Shown: positions 34,440-47,212, numbered from the stretch's first letter. The stretch is 64,000 bases of DNA from Sambucus nigra (GCA_949130495.1 OX422222.1:276882109-276946108); one strand, 5' to 3'. Program-made: numbers and translations. The notes: generated by a model not told the origin, from the sequence alone.

Positions 34440-36534
34440 TCACACCTTTTCCTTGTCCCCCAAGACTTTCTCGGGAGGCTGGGACGAGGAGCTCGGTTGC
34501 TCGGTGGTAACAACAGCTTGATCGGTAGGAATCTTCTCGGGAGGAGGAGGCATGGAAGAAACGTCCTCGGTGGCAGAGGGTTGAGAAGCAGAAACCTGAT
34601 CACCCATAACCATAGAAGACTCATCTGAGGCAGGCTCATCTTCTTCTTCTTCCACAATTGGTGGAGGAGGACCAGGGAGATGCTGTTGGAATAGCTCAGA
34701 ATCGTCTTGGACCTTTAGCTCTTGCAGAGCAGCTACCCAGCCATCATGGAAGTATTTCAACTCCCCATATTGAACTTGGGATGTCATTGCAGCTATCCCT
34801 CTCTCCCATCCTTTCTCCCAACCAACACTGAAATGTTTCTTGATTGCAACTTTTCTCCTCGACTTCTCCGAGGAGAGCTTCACCTCCAATTCCTCTTTCT
34901 TAACCTTGATATCTCGCAGAATAGATAATTCTTCCTCTGCCTTTTTCAACTTATCATCAGAATCCTGATGTTTAACCTCCAAAACTTTAACTTTCTCCTC
35001 CAAATTCTTGGAGGTTTCGGCCATTCTCACCTTCTCAGCCTCAGCCGCAGCTAATTTCTTCTCCCAAACAGCTTTTTCGTCAATATGCTGTTGACGAGAT
35101 CTCTTTAAAGACTGGGTCAAACCCAAAAAAGCATCATCTACACATGACGAGGAGCTTAAAGCTTTGATAGCCTCATCCTTCTTCACAATGTTATTAAAAC
35201 AATTCACCAGCTGAAAGATGAGAGAAAGAGCAAAGTCAATACAAAATGCAAACTTTCAGAGAAAGAAAGAGAAATCATAAGTATGAGAAACTTACTGAAG
35301 CAAGGTGACGAGCAGCTAGGGATGTCAGTGTATCCCTAGGAATTCTATCATCAAGACCATGGACCTCGGGTACAACCGAGCTCATTGCAGAGCTTGGAAG
35401 AATGATGTTTGGGACATCAGTACCACTAGCAGGTAAAGAAGAGGCAGTTTCAGCCGGAGTAGCCGAGGATGATTTCCTCAATCTCTTCAACGGACGGTCA
35501 GAACCTTCAACCAGAGAGGTCTTGGTCGGGGAGATTGTAATTACATCTGCAGGAGCATTTTTCTTGCTCGAGGCCACTGGGGGCTTCTCGGCAGCTTTGG
35601 AGGACCCAACATCTACTTTTTTAGTCCTTTCTGGGACATCAGTTTTGCCTTTCTGGGCTCCAACAGCAGAAGAAATTTCACCAAATAGAGCAGGAGGAGC
35701 TCTTTTCTTGCCCATTCTTTGAGATAAAGGGATATGAGAATCTGAAGATGCACTTTCTGGTGTTGAAGCTGGTTCAACAGGGCGAGCAGTATAAGAGGTT
35801 TTGTAACTCTTATACTGTAGTAAATATGAAGCAGATCTGATGTGTTCGTCTGCAATGTTCTTATGCAAACCCCAGATAAGTTTCAGATGTTTAATATTCA
35901 CTTCTGATTCCTTTGGAGTTTTTCTTTTGTTATCAACTGCAAATAAATACATGTTGAGATATCAGTCATACATTTTGTCAAACATGATGAAAGCATAATT
36001 TCATAAGTAAAATAAAATGAAAAATAAACCTATCCCATTGCCGTATGGGGGGCATCTGGGACCGTTGTATACTTCATTCCCAGATAAAGGCGCATGTTGC
36101 CAATTTTTTATGATCAACCCATGCTCAAAATAATCCCTATTTGAGTCAGGGAGATTAACTACAAGAGCCCTATTCAGATATCTAGTTTTTAAATAATAAA
36201 TATTATCTAGAATGGCCCATTTATAACAAAACATAATTTCAGGGATCCCAATACGAGTCCCATGAGTTAGATTTAACTTGTGCACCCCATTAATTATTCT
36301 CCATGAATTGGGGGCTATTTTTGCAGGAACAAGATCAAAATATTGATAAAACTCAAGACATAATGGGTTTGGTGGAAAGGAAAAACCGCATTCAGCAACA
36401 AAAAGACTGGGAAACCAATGCCCCTCAGCCAATCGAAAGTAATCTAAAGGCTCAGAAAGAACCTCTAGAGTTACCCACGAAGGAATGGAAAAATCAGAAC
36501 GGAATTTCTCAACAGACTCCACAATATAAACCAT
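34440..36534 (-). CDS. Antisense gene 1 of element A: three-exon 'putative gypsy-type transposon' (Transposase_28-like) protein
   Basis: Exons on minus: 36534-36030, 35936-35296, 35210-34440. Introns are GT-AG, phases 1 and 0, total 1,917 nt, 638 aa. Exon 1 (MVYIVESVEKFRSDFSIPSW; FYQYFDLVPAKIAPNSWRII; NRDYFEHGLIIKNWQHAP) is the conserved domain that protein databases call Transposase_28 or putative gypsy-type transposon. Exon 2 is Ser/Pro-rich, with a basic SDRPLKRLRK patch that could be a nuclear signal (inference). Exon 3 is a long coiled coil, then KYFHDGWVAALQELKVQDD and an acidic/Pro tail. No catalytic residues are recognisable. It lies opposite to pol, 149 bp from antisense gene 2, and is fully open. 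Extra antisense ORFs are known in Tat elements; their role is unknown. Confidence 0.75.
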
Positions 36535-36951
36535 ATTGAATAAAAGAGATACAGAAGAAAGGAAGAATATCTTACAGAAAGAAAGGAGATATGTTGGCAA
36601 CGAACGGAAACAAGGATGAACGCACAAGAGAGAAAAAGAGAATAGAAAGCTTGAATGCAGAGAATGGAAAACGTAGACGACGGTATAGTTACCAAAGAAG
36701 TTTAAATACTTTGCATTGGGAAGCGGCGAAAGAAATGATTACCAAAAAGAAACTACTGAACTTCCGGCGGCTAAAAGGACAAAAATTGCACGAAGATCGA
36801 AGCGTTTATAAAAAAGGCGGAAACTGCGAAATAAGAAGGAAATTTGAATACAATGTTCCTGAAACCCAGGAAGGACATTTAATATTGCCATATACCGAGA
36901 AAGAATGTTCCATACTCCTCAAAGTTCGAAATATGAAACATTGGGGGCTTC

Positions 36952-37548
36952 TGTTGATACCAAAATTAATATGCTGATGTGGACGAATAATACGAAGACA
37001 CGTGTCAATCTACATGGCACAATAGCAGCGAGGAAGATCATTTTTCGACTAACCATGCTCCTTTCCGAGCAACGATAATACACCGAGGAACTCTAGCATA
37101 CCGAGGAACTCTAGCACACCGACGAACTCCAACTCACCGAGGTACTCTAGTGTTCCGAGGAACTCCTGATCAGCGGACAGCTGTGGCGGTCCGAGCTGCA
37201 TCTCGGTCGTATCATTAATTGCCAGATAATCAACAGCTCAGATATTCATTGAATGCTTATATTCTTGGCACGCACTCTGCATTAAATGTATTACCCTTTC
37301 ACAAGTATGTCATTTAATGTATCGAACCTTTCATGTACAGCCTCAAGGCTATAAATACCATGTATCATCCTCATTCAAGGGGACCGGAATTTCTTGAGAG
37401 AATTTGTAATCAAGAATTCCATAAACACTCAGCAATAACATAACAGTGGACGTAGGCTTTATTCCTAGCCGAACCACTTTAAAAATCTTTGTCTTATTTA
37501 TTTATCTGTGATTGAAAAATTAGAGCGATCTAGTTTTTTACATCAACA
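36952..37548 (+). repeat. 3' LTR of element A (597 bp)
   Basis: Starts TGTTGATACC after the purine-rich 'cattgggggcttc' and ends ACATCAACA, so the termini are inverted repeats. It contains about five 18-bp 'accgaggaactctag' repeats (37,081-37,167) and a TATA box at 37,350. It is homologous to the LTRs of element B. Confidence 0.9.
37350..37357 (+). promoter_or_regulatory. TATA box in LTR A
   Basis: TATAAATA within 'aaggctataaatacc'; the same context recurs in both LTRs of element B. Confidence 0.7.
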
Positions 37549-38214
37549 GTCGTCTAATGTTGTAAGAAATTAGTGAAGGTTGCAGGATGAAGTATAGGTG
37601 GTCCCCCCACTTATAATGAGGTTTGCCAAACCTGTTTAAGTTGGATGTTGTGTAGCAGACCCTTTATATGTGTGTCAAAGGTCTGACTTTAGGGTAACTT
37701 GACTGGACTGAGTTATGGGAAGTTATGGAAACCTTGGTGAGAAGTTTAAGGACCTTAGAATGTCCTTGTTAAGAGAGATAATTTACAATGAACAAGACAT
37801 GAACCTTAGTCAAGATTGTATGTCCCTTGTCTTCATCTAAGGTGTATCCATAAAGGTATAATACCTTTGATAATATCTCTGGATGGATGTTAGGGAGGAA
37901 CATAGTTCAACGGAGGTCTTCACACTAGTGGGAAGACCTTAGCTCGATGATTAAGAGACCTGGCGTGCTCTTGAGTACTAAAGTAGTGGTCCATGAACTT
38001 TGAATTTCTTATGGTATCATCCGTCCCTGGAGCTCCTTGTATGGAGTGGCAATGGTAATACTTATTTTTTTTCGCTAAGGGGTGTCATATTAATGACTCT
38101 TAAGTATGTCACAATGCCCGATTTTAAGAGGAATTCAAATGATTGAGAACCCCCCCCCCCCCACCCCCCCCCCCCCACCCACACACATAGGAATAGTTTA
38201 GTCATTACTCCTAT
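37549..38214. other. Noncoding DNA flanking element A
   Basis: No gene recognised. Ends in two C-homopolymers (about 38,151-38,176) broken by 'cca'. It may belong to the start of the old element D LTR, but the edge cannot be drawn. Confidence 0.4.
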
Positions 38215-39763
38215 TTAGACCATATTTTAGCTGGTTCGTCTCATGACGTTTTTCAACCCATGGCTAGATGATGTGGGATATTAGTAGTGGTTATTTCAGG
38301 AAATTTTGGTAGAAGTAGTGGGTGGTTGAAAGAAATTATTATTTGAATACAAATTAGAGGTTATTCGGAGGCAAGCATGGGTGGTTATTGTAGAGAATTA
38401 ATTCAAATTCAAACCGGAAGTTATTGAGAGCCAAAATTCAAAGCGGAAGTTACTTAGAGTGAAAAAGAGTTAGTTATTGCATACAACTATAAATTCATCT
38501 ATTTATGAAGACAGAAGTTGGACTCCCTCAATAAAAAAATTATATTTACTCGTTTTATACCTTTTTTTTTTATTTATTTACAACAATTCTTTCATTCGAA
38601 GTAGTTTGTAGGTATATTGTAACATTTTTACAATTTATTAAAAAAATTCTCGAGTCTTTACACTTGATTTGTTTTACTTTCTTTAGAGTGATCTTTCTTT
38701 ACATTTCATAGTGTAATTGTTTCTTTTGTGACATTTATTTTTATTTAATTTTAAAGATTTACTTTAATTTCAATTTATGCCAATTACCTTTTCTTTTCTT
38801 AGTTTTAGTTAATCGCAATAATTTAACATATACATTAAAGTATTCCCTAAGGGAGGCACAAGTCTTCTTAATTGAATCATCAATGATTCATAATCGCCTA
38901 ATTATTATAAGTTTAAGATAATAAATTAGTTAGCAATGCCATAACCTTATCTGGCATGCTCAAAATTAATCAACATTATCAAACCAGGCCAAGTGTTGCC
39001 CAAATATATTTTTGGCATGCTCGGTGAGACGGTGCTATATAAATTGTATAATGGCTAGGGCACAAACTGTCAAAATGACAGAACAAGTCTTTCTCCTTTA
39101 ATATTTAGACCAATATTTGGTAGGTGGTGATATTATAACATGTATGGAATATATGGTCAAAAGTATCAATGGTGATTTAATGAGGTGTATGGGATATATG
39201 GTTAAAAATCTCAACGATTTGATCCAAAGTTTACATCATGTTACTAAAATTCTTTGCATTCCGATCATAACAGTAACTACACACCAACCCTTTATAAAGA
39301 GCCTGTTTTGGCAAAAAATATTGACAAAGAAAATGCCACGAATTTGCAAAAAATAATAACGATCCTTAAACATTTGCATTACAAAATCATAATGTTAATT
39401 CAGAACTTGGGGGGGGGGGGGGGGGGGGGGTAAGAAAATCATCAAACAATTTTAAAACTCGGGAGGTCCAAAAAGTAATGTTCAAACATATGTAGAGTTG
39501 TAGCAAAAAATTATCAGGAAAATGTGCTTCAAAGACAATGAAAATATCAACCATGTCCCATGATGTTTATCATCTGAATTGACTCTCATGGATGATGAAC
39601 TACAATGAAGGTTGTTAGGAATTGCGTAGGATGTTATATCAATAATATTTATAAACCAATTGGCTTGAAAAATATGAATCCGTGATAATGGAGAATGAAC
39701 CTAAACACTTCGTAATCTTATTGTCTTGATAATAGCCTTCATTCCATTTTCAAGTTATCCAGT

Positions 39764-40310
39764 CACTAAAAATACATTTTAGTAAAATGGACATAAATCT
39801 TTTTATAGAAGTCCAAACGACAAACTATTTTTTGCATTAGAATATTGACTTCCATAGATTTTTTTTGGTACATGACTCATTTTATAGCTCAAAATACACA
39901 CAGAACACCATGCTAGGGAAATTAGACCAAAATTTTGGACTGTTATAACGTTGTGTAGTCACCAAAACACGATTCAATAAAATGGTCATAACTCACTCTA
40001 TAGAGATCCAAATAAATATTAACTTCTAGATATTTCTTTTGGTATATGAATCATTTTATAGTTCAAATAAGTAGAGAATGCCATGGTTAGGAAGTCTAAC
40101 CAAAAGTTTGGACTGTTACAGTGTTTTGTGCTGTCACCAAAATGTGTTTCAGTAAATTGGTCATAACTCTCTCTACAAAGGTCTAAATGAAGAATCACTT
40201 TTTGTATTGGAATTTTGGCTTCCAAAGATTTGTTTTAGTATATTACTCGTTTTCTAGTTTAAAATATACCAATAACACCAAGCTTGGGAAGTTGAGTAGC
40301 AGTTACAATA
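39764..40310. repeat. Three diverged ~175-197-bp tandem units
   Basis: Units begin near 39,764, 39,961 and 40,135 with 'a.caaaa...c.attcagtaaaatggtcataa' and share 'ttttggtat.tgactcattttatag' and 'gg.aag...accaaaa.tttggactgtta'. Satellite-like. Confidence 0.7.
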
Positions 40311-40325
40311 TGTTCCACAGTGTTA

Positions 40326-40800
40326 TTCACCATCTTTGGTAATCTTTAATGGTAAAAAAATATTAAAATTGTTCATCATCTTTGGTGACCTTCGATGGTA
40401 AAAAAATGTTGTAATTATTTTCCATTTTTGGTTAACCCTTCAAAGTTTAATAATTTTGTGGTTATTAACCATCTCTTATGACCTTCGAAGGCAAAAAAAA
40501 AATATTCAAATATTTGATTTCCCTTCGAGGGTAAATATTTGTGATTATTCACCATCTTTGGTGACCTTCGAAGGTAAAAAATATTGTAGTTATTCACCAT
40601 CTTAAATGACCCTTCCAAGTTTTTATTTTTTTGTGATTATTCACCCTTTTTTATGAATTTCGAAGGTTGAAAATGTTGAGATTATTCACCATATTTAGTG
40701 ACCTTTGTTGGCTAAAAATGTTGATATTATTCACCATCTTTTGTGACCTTCGAAACTAAAAGGGATGAAGTTATTTACCTTATTTGATGACGATAAAAGT
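40326..40800. repeat. ~47-bp minisatellite with CCTTCGAAGG palindromes
   Basis: About ten units of 'ttattcaccatctttggtga' followed by 'ccttcgaaggtaaaaaatgttg'. Units vary in sequence and length. The CCTTCGAAGG core is self-complementary. Confidence 0.8.
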
Positions 40801-41412
40801 TAGAACCATAAAATAAAAATGTCATTTTTTACTATGATCTTCAACATCTATTTAAGAATGTAATAATAAAGTCCGCACCACTTAAATTTTTCTAAAAACT
40901 CGGGTGGTACGAGGTATGTTTACACAATATTTTATCAGTTTCATCTCGTGACGTTTTTCAAACTGTGGCTAGATGATGGGGGATGGTGGTAATGACTATA
41001 TGGTGGTTATTAAAGGAAATTTTGGTGAATGTAGTGGGTGGTTTAAAGCATTTATTATTTGAATTTGGATAAGAGGTTATTTGGAGGTAAGTATGAGTGG
41101 TATCGTGGATAAGTAATTCGAATTCAAACCGAAAGTTACTTAGACCCAAAATTCAAACCAAAAGTTACTTGAACCTAAAAAGAGTTAGTTATTGCATACA
41201 ACTATAACTTCATCCATTCATGAAAACAAAAGCGGGACTCCCTAAAAAAAATATTTACTCGTTTTATCTTTTTTCCCTTTTATTTCTTTTTTGTTTTCAT
41301 TTAATTACAACATTTATGTCATTCAAAGTAGTTTGTAAAGGTATATTATAACTTTATTTTTATTAAAAGTTTCCTTGTCTTTACATTTGATTTATTTTAC
41401 TTTCTTTAGCGT

Positions 41413-41859
41413 TGTTGATACAAAAATTACTCAGCTGACGTGGATCAATTATATGAAGACACGTGTCATCCAACATGACACGTGTTTAGTGTACCGAGCT
41501 ACTTGACATACCAAATTACTCAGTGTACCGAGCAACTTGTTAGGGAGATCAAATGAAAAACACAGATTCAATGAGTATTCGTTACCATGTACAGATGTAT
41601 ATGCCCATTCAATAACGACATATTGTCTATTCACACTAACAGCTCAAGGGCTATAAATACATTGTAATACCCTCATGACGGGGTAAGCTATCAGAAGCGA
41701 ACGTAGTTGAGATCAAGGCAAGACACCCAGTAATATAAGACAGTGGATGTAGGCCATTTCATTAAGGCTGAACCACTTTAAAAATCTCTTGTCTTATTTC
41801 TTTACTCATATTTATCTGTGATTAATTAATTAGATCAAATCTAGTTTTTTACATCAACA
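41413..41859 (+). repeat. 5' LTR of element B (447 bp)
   Basis: Starts TGTTGATACAAAAATT and ends TTACATCAACA. Contains 'gaagacacgtgtcatccaac' and a TATA box at 41,652. Followed by 'gattggtgtcatatgtggga', the position of the primer-binding site; I did not assign the tRNA. Confidence 0.9.
41652..41659 (+). promoter_or_regulatory. TATA box in 5' LTR of B
   Basis: TATAAATA in 'caagggctataaatacattg'; conserved in LTR A (37,350) and in the 3' LTR of B (55,687). Confidence 0.7.
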
Positions 41860-41919
41860 GATTGGTGTCATATGTGGGAACGACTATACGTAGCGTTTTT
41901 CTCTAAAAACTTATCATAA

Positions 41920-44900
41920 ATGGTTGATCTCCCAGAATCTAGCAATAGGAATAATGAAGGGAATCTTATTAACCCTTCTATTCCCCCAAATGCAAATGAT
42001 ATCACCGGAATCTTGGCAATTTTAGCCAGGGGACAAACGGCTATGCAGGAAACTATACGATAGTTCATTCATACCGTTCAACATGGAGTGTCTGCCCAGT
42101 CAACCCAACGAAGCGTTCATAGGAGCATGCGTCCACCACCTTCATGATCCAGACATACTGAACACCATCATACTGGGAATTCAAGTGATCCATCCTATCA
42201 CCCTAATCTGACTTATCCTATAAGAATTTTGGATTCTCAAGAAAATGTCACTCTAACTCCAGAACGAACAAGCGCTCTGGAAAGGTTGAGCAGAGTTTCA
42301 TCCTTCGACTGTTTGGGACTTAGGAGGAACAAAAATCCTCCTTGGATTGCATCGAGAAATTCTCAACGATCAAATGATTTAAGGGAAGGCTCAACCCAAT
42401 CATATCCAAATCCCAGGTTTGCAGCTCACATAGAAATGATGCATGGAAGGGATCTATTAGGATATTGGAAGAAAGCTTAGGGGAAATGGCTAAGGCCAAA
42501 ATCCTATCCAAAGAACCTTTATCAAAGGATATCCATTTGTACAAGTAATTGTGGATTTTCCCACACCATCAAAGATCAAGTCTCCTGGGGTCACACCTAA
42601 GTACGATGAAAAAACCAATCATGTTCTCCATATAGAGTAGTACCAAGCTGCAGCAGATATTTATGTAGTACCAGATAAAATGAGGTGCAGAGCATTCTCA
42701 GGAACAATTACTGGATCTACTCAGATATGGTACAATGACCTTCCTCGGGGGAAGATTGCGACCTTCCATCAACTGGCAGAGCTCTTTATAGGAAATTTCT
42801 GTTTTGCTGCAAAGCTAGTTAAAAGGGTAGCACATCTGTTGAGTGTTAGATAAAAAGCAGGAGAAAGTATCAGGGATTATATCACTCGTTTTAACAACGA
42901 GAAACTGAAGGTCATAGACTATGAGGAGAAGACAACCGTTACATCTCTCATGAGTGTTTTTTTACCAGACAAGCTATATTACACTTTATCCAAGGATCCC
43001 CCCAAATCCATGGCTGAATTGATGGCTATAGCTGCCAAAATTATGAATTCTGAGGAGGCAATGGCTGCGAAGAAGAATGCTGAGTCAAAGGCAGAAGCTA
43101 AAGTTGAAGGCAAGTCGGAGTGGAAAGATCACAAACATAGTGGTGGGGGCAAGCAGTCGAAAGGCAAAGATACGTTGGAACACTTGAGAAAGTATACAAA
43201 TTATACTCCCTTAAAGGTGGACATAAACCACGTTCTGGAGGAAATTAAGAACATCGAAGAATTGAATTGGCTAGAAAAATTAAGATCAGATCCCAAAAGA
43301 AGGGATAAATCCAAGTATTATGAGTTCTATAAAGATCACGGTCACACAACCAAGATTTGTGTAGCTCTTCAAAATGAGATTGCGGCACTCATTAGACGCG
43401 AATAGTTGAACAGGTATGTTGATCGCAAGAATGGTGGGAAGACGAACACCAGAGCTCGGTAGAGATCCAAATCTCCTTGTCAATCAAGAGAAGATAAGAA
43501 AAGGGACCATGAAAATGATCCCGATCTCCCAAAAAGGCCAAGACAACCTGAACGTGAGGTATTTTTAATTCGTTTTGGTTCATTCAATTATAACATGATT
43601 ACAGGTGGAGACGCTGGAGGGGGGTGATCATACCGCTGAAAGTAAAGCTTACCTCAATGAGGCTCAAGCATGTTCCTATATACAGCGGATAAATCTGGAA
43701 GAAGAAGACCATCCGAGAAAGGTTCACAAAGATAAGCTAGTCATTAGCTTTTCTAAAAATGACCTGGAAGGTGTTTTATATCCTCATGATGATCCTCTAG
43801 TGATCAAAATGAGGCTGAAGGGTGTAATCATTTCAAGAGTGCTGGTGGATAATGGTATCTCGGCAGACATCATGTTTTACCACTGCTTCAACAGTTTGAA
43901 CTTGAAACTTAGTCAGTTGGAGCCGTATTACAAGCCCCTCATTGGGTTTTCCGAAGAAAAAGTTTTTCCACTTAGAACGATCAAATTAGACATGATGAAT
44001 GGTACCTTGCCATCTTGGAGAACATAGAAGGTACGCTTCTTTATGATGGATAAAATGTTCAGTTAGCCTACAATATCATCATGGGGAGAGTAGGCTTGAA
44101 AAAGTTTGAAGCAGTCCCATCCACTGTACATCAGTGTTTAAAATTCATAACCAACTTTGGGGTTAGAATTTTGAAAGGTGATAAAAAATTAGCTCGGGAA
44201 TGCTACTACTCCTCTGCTGAGCAAGAAGAATTGGATAATGCTAGAAAGAAAACAACCACTTATTAAGTGGATAAATCTGATAAGTGTGAGATGGAAATCT
44301 TAGACTCAAGAGATGAAACGAAACTCGTGAAAGGCCAAGTAATAAAAGCGATGGAAAGTATTATTCTGGATGATGAGCAACCAAAATGAATAACTCAGAT
44401 TGGTGCTTCACTTGATTTAGTACTGAAGCAAGAGCTGGTGGCATTTCTGAAGCACATAAAATAAGTATTTGCGTGGAGTCATGAATATATGCCGGGGATA
44501 GACCCATACTTCCTATGTCACGAGCTTAATTTCAGCAAAAAGATCAAACCAGTGAAACAAAGAAGAAGAGTCTTTAGTCCAGAGAAGAATCAGGCTATTC
44601 AAGAAGAAGTGGAAAAGCTGCAAAAGGCATCTTTTATCGAATACGTCAAATATCCTAATTGGTTGACTAATATTGTGATGGTAAAGAAGAAGAACATTAA
44701 GTGGAGAATGTGTGTTGACTTCATAGACCTGAATAAAGCTTACTCAAAAGACTATTTCCCTCTGCCCAGTCTAGATCAACTGGTGGATGCAACTTCAGGG
44801 CATGAGCTGCTAAACTTTATGGATGCTTATTCTAAATATAATCAAATTAAAACGAAACCAGAAGACAGGAATATTACCTCTTTTATTACCCCACGAGGAA

Positions 44901-47212
44901 CATATTATTACAATATTATACCTTTTGGTCTTAAAAATGCAGGTTCTATATATCAGCGGCTGATGAACAAGGTGTTTACAGAAAAGATTGGCAAAAATAT
45001 AGAGGTGTACGTCGACGACATATTGACCAAAAGCAAGAAAGTTGCTGGCCATATAGTTGATTTGAGCCAAATATTTGATCAGTTGGAGAAGTACCAGATG
45101 AAGCTGAACCCAACCAAGTACATTTTTAGTGTACAAGACAGCATGTTCCTCGGGTACATTATGAATTAAAGAGGTATTTAAACAAATCTTGATCAGATAA
45201 AAGCCTTACTGGAGTTACAATCTCTAACTACCAAGAAAGAAGTGCAAAGCCTTATGAGGTGTGTTGCAGCTCTCAACAGATTCATCTCCCGAGCAACTGA
45301 TAGATGTCTTCCATTCTTCAAAGTGCTCAGAATGACCTTTGAGTGGAACAATGAATGTGAGAGGGTGTTCTTAAAGTTGAAGAGATACTTGGGGACACCT
45401 CATTTATTGTCCAGATTAGTGGCGGGAGAAAAATTATACATGTACTTAGCTGTTTTCGAAAGTGCAGTCAGTTTGGCTTTGATAAGAATAGAAAGTGGAG
45501 TGAAAAAATTAGTTTATTATATAAGTAAGGCATTCAGTTGAGAAAAGATCAGGTATCCAAAACTGGAGAAGTTAGCATTGGCGTTGATTGAAGCGAGCAG
45601 GAGGATGAAACCATATTTTTAAGCCCATACAATAGTGGTATACACTGACATGCCACTCAGACAGGCTTTACATAAGCTAAAAAAGTCTGGAAGATTGATG
45701 TATTGGGCAGGTGGAGTTAGAGGAGTACGACATTATCTATGAGCCAAGATCCTCTCTCAAAGGGAAGGTAGTGGCAGATTTCATTGTTGAACTTACCTAC
45801 CCAGATGTCTCCGATCAATAGGGGCTAATGCAGAGTAACTTCAAGATGATAGAAGAGCAACAAAAAATATCCCCGAGCAACTCCCAGCAGCAGAATTGCC
45901 AGAAGGATGGCCACCGATCAACCAGAATCCTCTGGTAAGGTGCAAGAGTCGAATAAGAAGTATGAAAAAAATAAGGAGAAGATACTTCATCAAGGGATTT
46001 TGTCAGACCAAGCGTTTGATGATAATATCCCTATATAAAATTTATATGTCGATGGTTCTTCGTGTGCAACAGGTTGCGGAGCTGGAATTATTCTCAATAG
46101 TCCAAATGGGATAGACATAGAATATGATATGCGTTTGCAATTATAGGTTTCAAATAATGAAGCTGAGTATGAAGCCGTAATTGTGGGCCTCAACTTAGCT
46201 CAATCGTTGAATGCAGAGCAAGTTGTGCTGTTCAGTGATTCGTAAATAGTGGTGAATCAGATGCTAAGTCTTTACACAACAAAAGGGGAATTCATGTCGA
46301 GGTATTTAACAAAATCTATGGAGATTTTATCCAATTTGGTAGTTGTCCAAGTAATTAGAATACCAAGACTAGAGAATGTAAGAGCAGATGCACTTTCTCG
46401 GTTAGTCTCAGCTACGCGCACCGAGCTACGAAGAACAATCCCCATTTAAGTACTTGCAAGCAGAAGTATTGATGAAGATTTGATGGATGATTTTATCGCC
46501 TTGGATATGGTACATTCCTAGATGGATTCCATCAGGGATTATATCGAAGAAGGTACTTTACCAGCTGGCCAACTTGCAACCAAGAGGTTGAAGTATAAGG
46601 CTGCCAGATATGTCTTGAACAATGGAGTTCTGTACAAAAGAGGTGTGATAACTGGTCTGTAAAGGTGTGTTCATCCAGTAGAAGTTAAAGGTCTAATAGA
46701 GGAAATTCATGAAGAATCTTGTGGGGCTCACGTAGCAGCTTATGCCAAAAAATGAGATAACAGTTAGTGATTTTCTACTATACGAAAAACTCCTCAGGCG
46801 CTGCTAACACCAAACACTTCACCTTGGTCATTAGCTATGTGGGGAATATATTTGTTCGGGCCTTTTCCAACTACAAGAGGACGATTCAAATACTTGGTGG
46901 TGGCTGTTGATTACTTCACAAAATGGGTGAAATCTGAACCTCTCATCGATATGGCCTATGAAAGGATTTACCAATTTATCTGGAAGAATATTATTTACCG
47001 ATATGGTCTACCCCATGCTTTTTATCACCAATCACGGTACCCAATTTGATAATGATGAGTTCGCAACGTATTGTCTACAGCTATAGGCAAATTGGCATGG
47101 GCCATATCGTGTCACAGCTGTTGTTCGACCTGGCACTTATCGAATAGAAACGCTTGAAGGGGAAGAATCCAAAAATGCTTGGAATGTTGAGCACCTGTGA
47201 AAATACTACTAG
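41920..47212 (+). pseudogene. gag-pol relic of element B
   Basis: The start MVDLPESSNSRNNEGN is followed by stops. Gag pieces run to about 43,400 (RAFSGTITGSTQIWYNDLP; FLPDKLYYTLSKDPP). A protease-like stretch VLVDNGISADIMF is near 43,843, with DNG where D-T/S/G-G is usual. Reverse transcriptase is open from 44,489 to 45,169 (IDLNKAY-like region, FMDAYSKYNQI, YVDDILTKS near 45,007). RNase H pieces follow, then an integrase with a deletion near 46,740 (zinc-finger middle lost) and another near 47,050-47,090 (after the second catalytic Asp region). It ends in NAWNVEHL, a stop, then KYY. Many stops and frameshifts make it dead and much older than A. Confidence 0.85.

Larger units (their letters stand above)
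29488..37548 (+). mobile_element. Tat-lineage Ty3/gypsy retrotransposon A, 5'-truncated
   Basis: Order on plus: end of reverse transcriptase and RNase H, second archaeal-type RNase H, integrase, tandem-repeat 3' region, two antisense genes, purine-rich tract, 3' LTR. The dual RNase H and the antisense genes between pol and LTR are hallmarks of the Tat (Ogre/Retand) group. The 5' LTR, gag, protease and RT catalytic core are missing, cut at about 29,490. Confidence 0.85.
38215..41412 (+). mobile_element. Old noncoding element D with degenerate terminal direct repeats
   Basis: About 38,215-38,700 and 40,930-41,412 are diverged direct repeats sharing 'ctcatgacgtttttcaa', 'gtggctagatgatg', 'ggtagaagtagtgggtggtt', 'agagttagttattgcatac' and 'tttactttctttag'. 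They are best read as LTRs of an old element. The second copy stops at 41,412, where element B is inserted. The 2.2 kb between them has no coding sequence, only tandem repeats and a poly-G run. Confidence 0.6.

Noticed and set aside
35402..35722. Plus-strand ORF opposite the antisense gene
   Set aside because: Shadow of exon 2 of the minus-strand gene.
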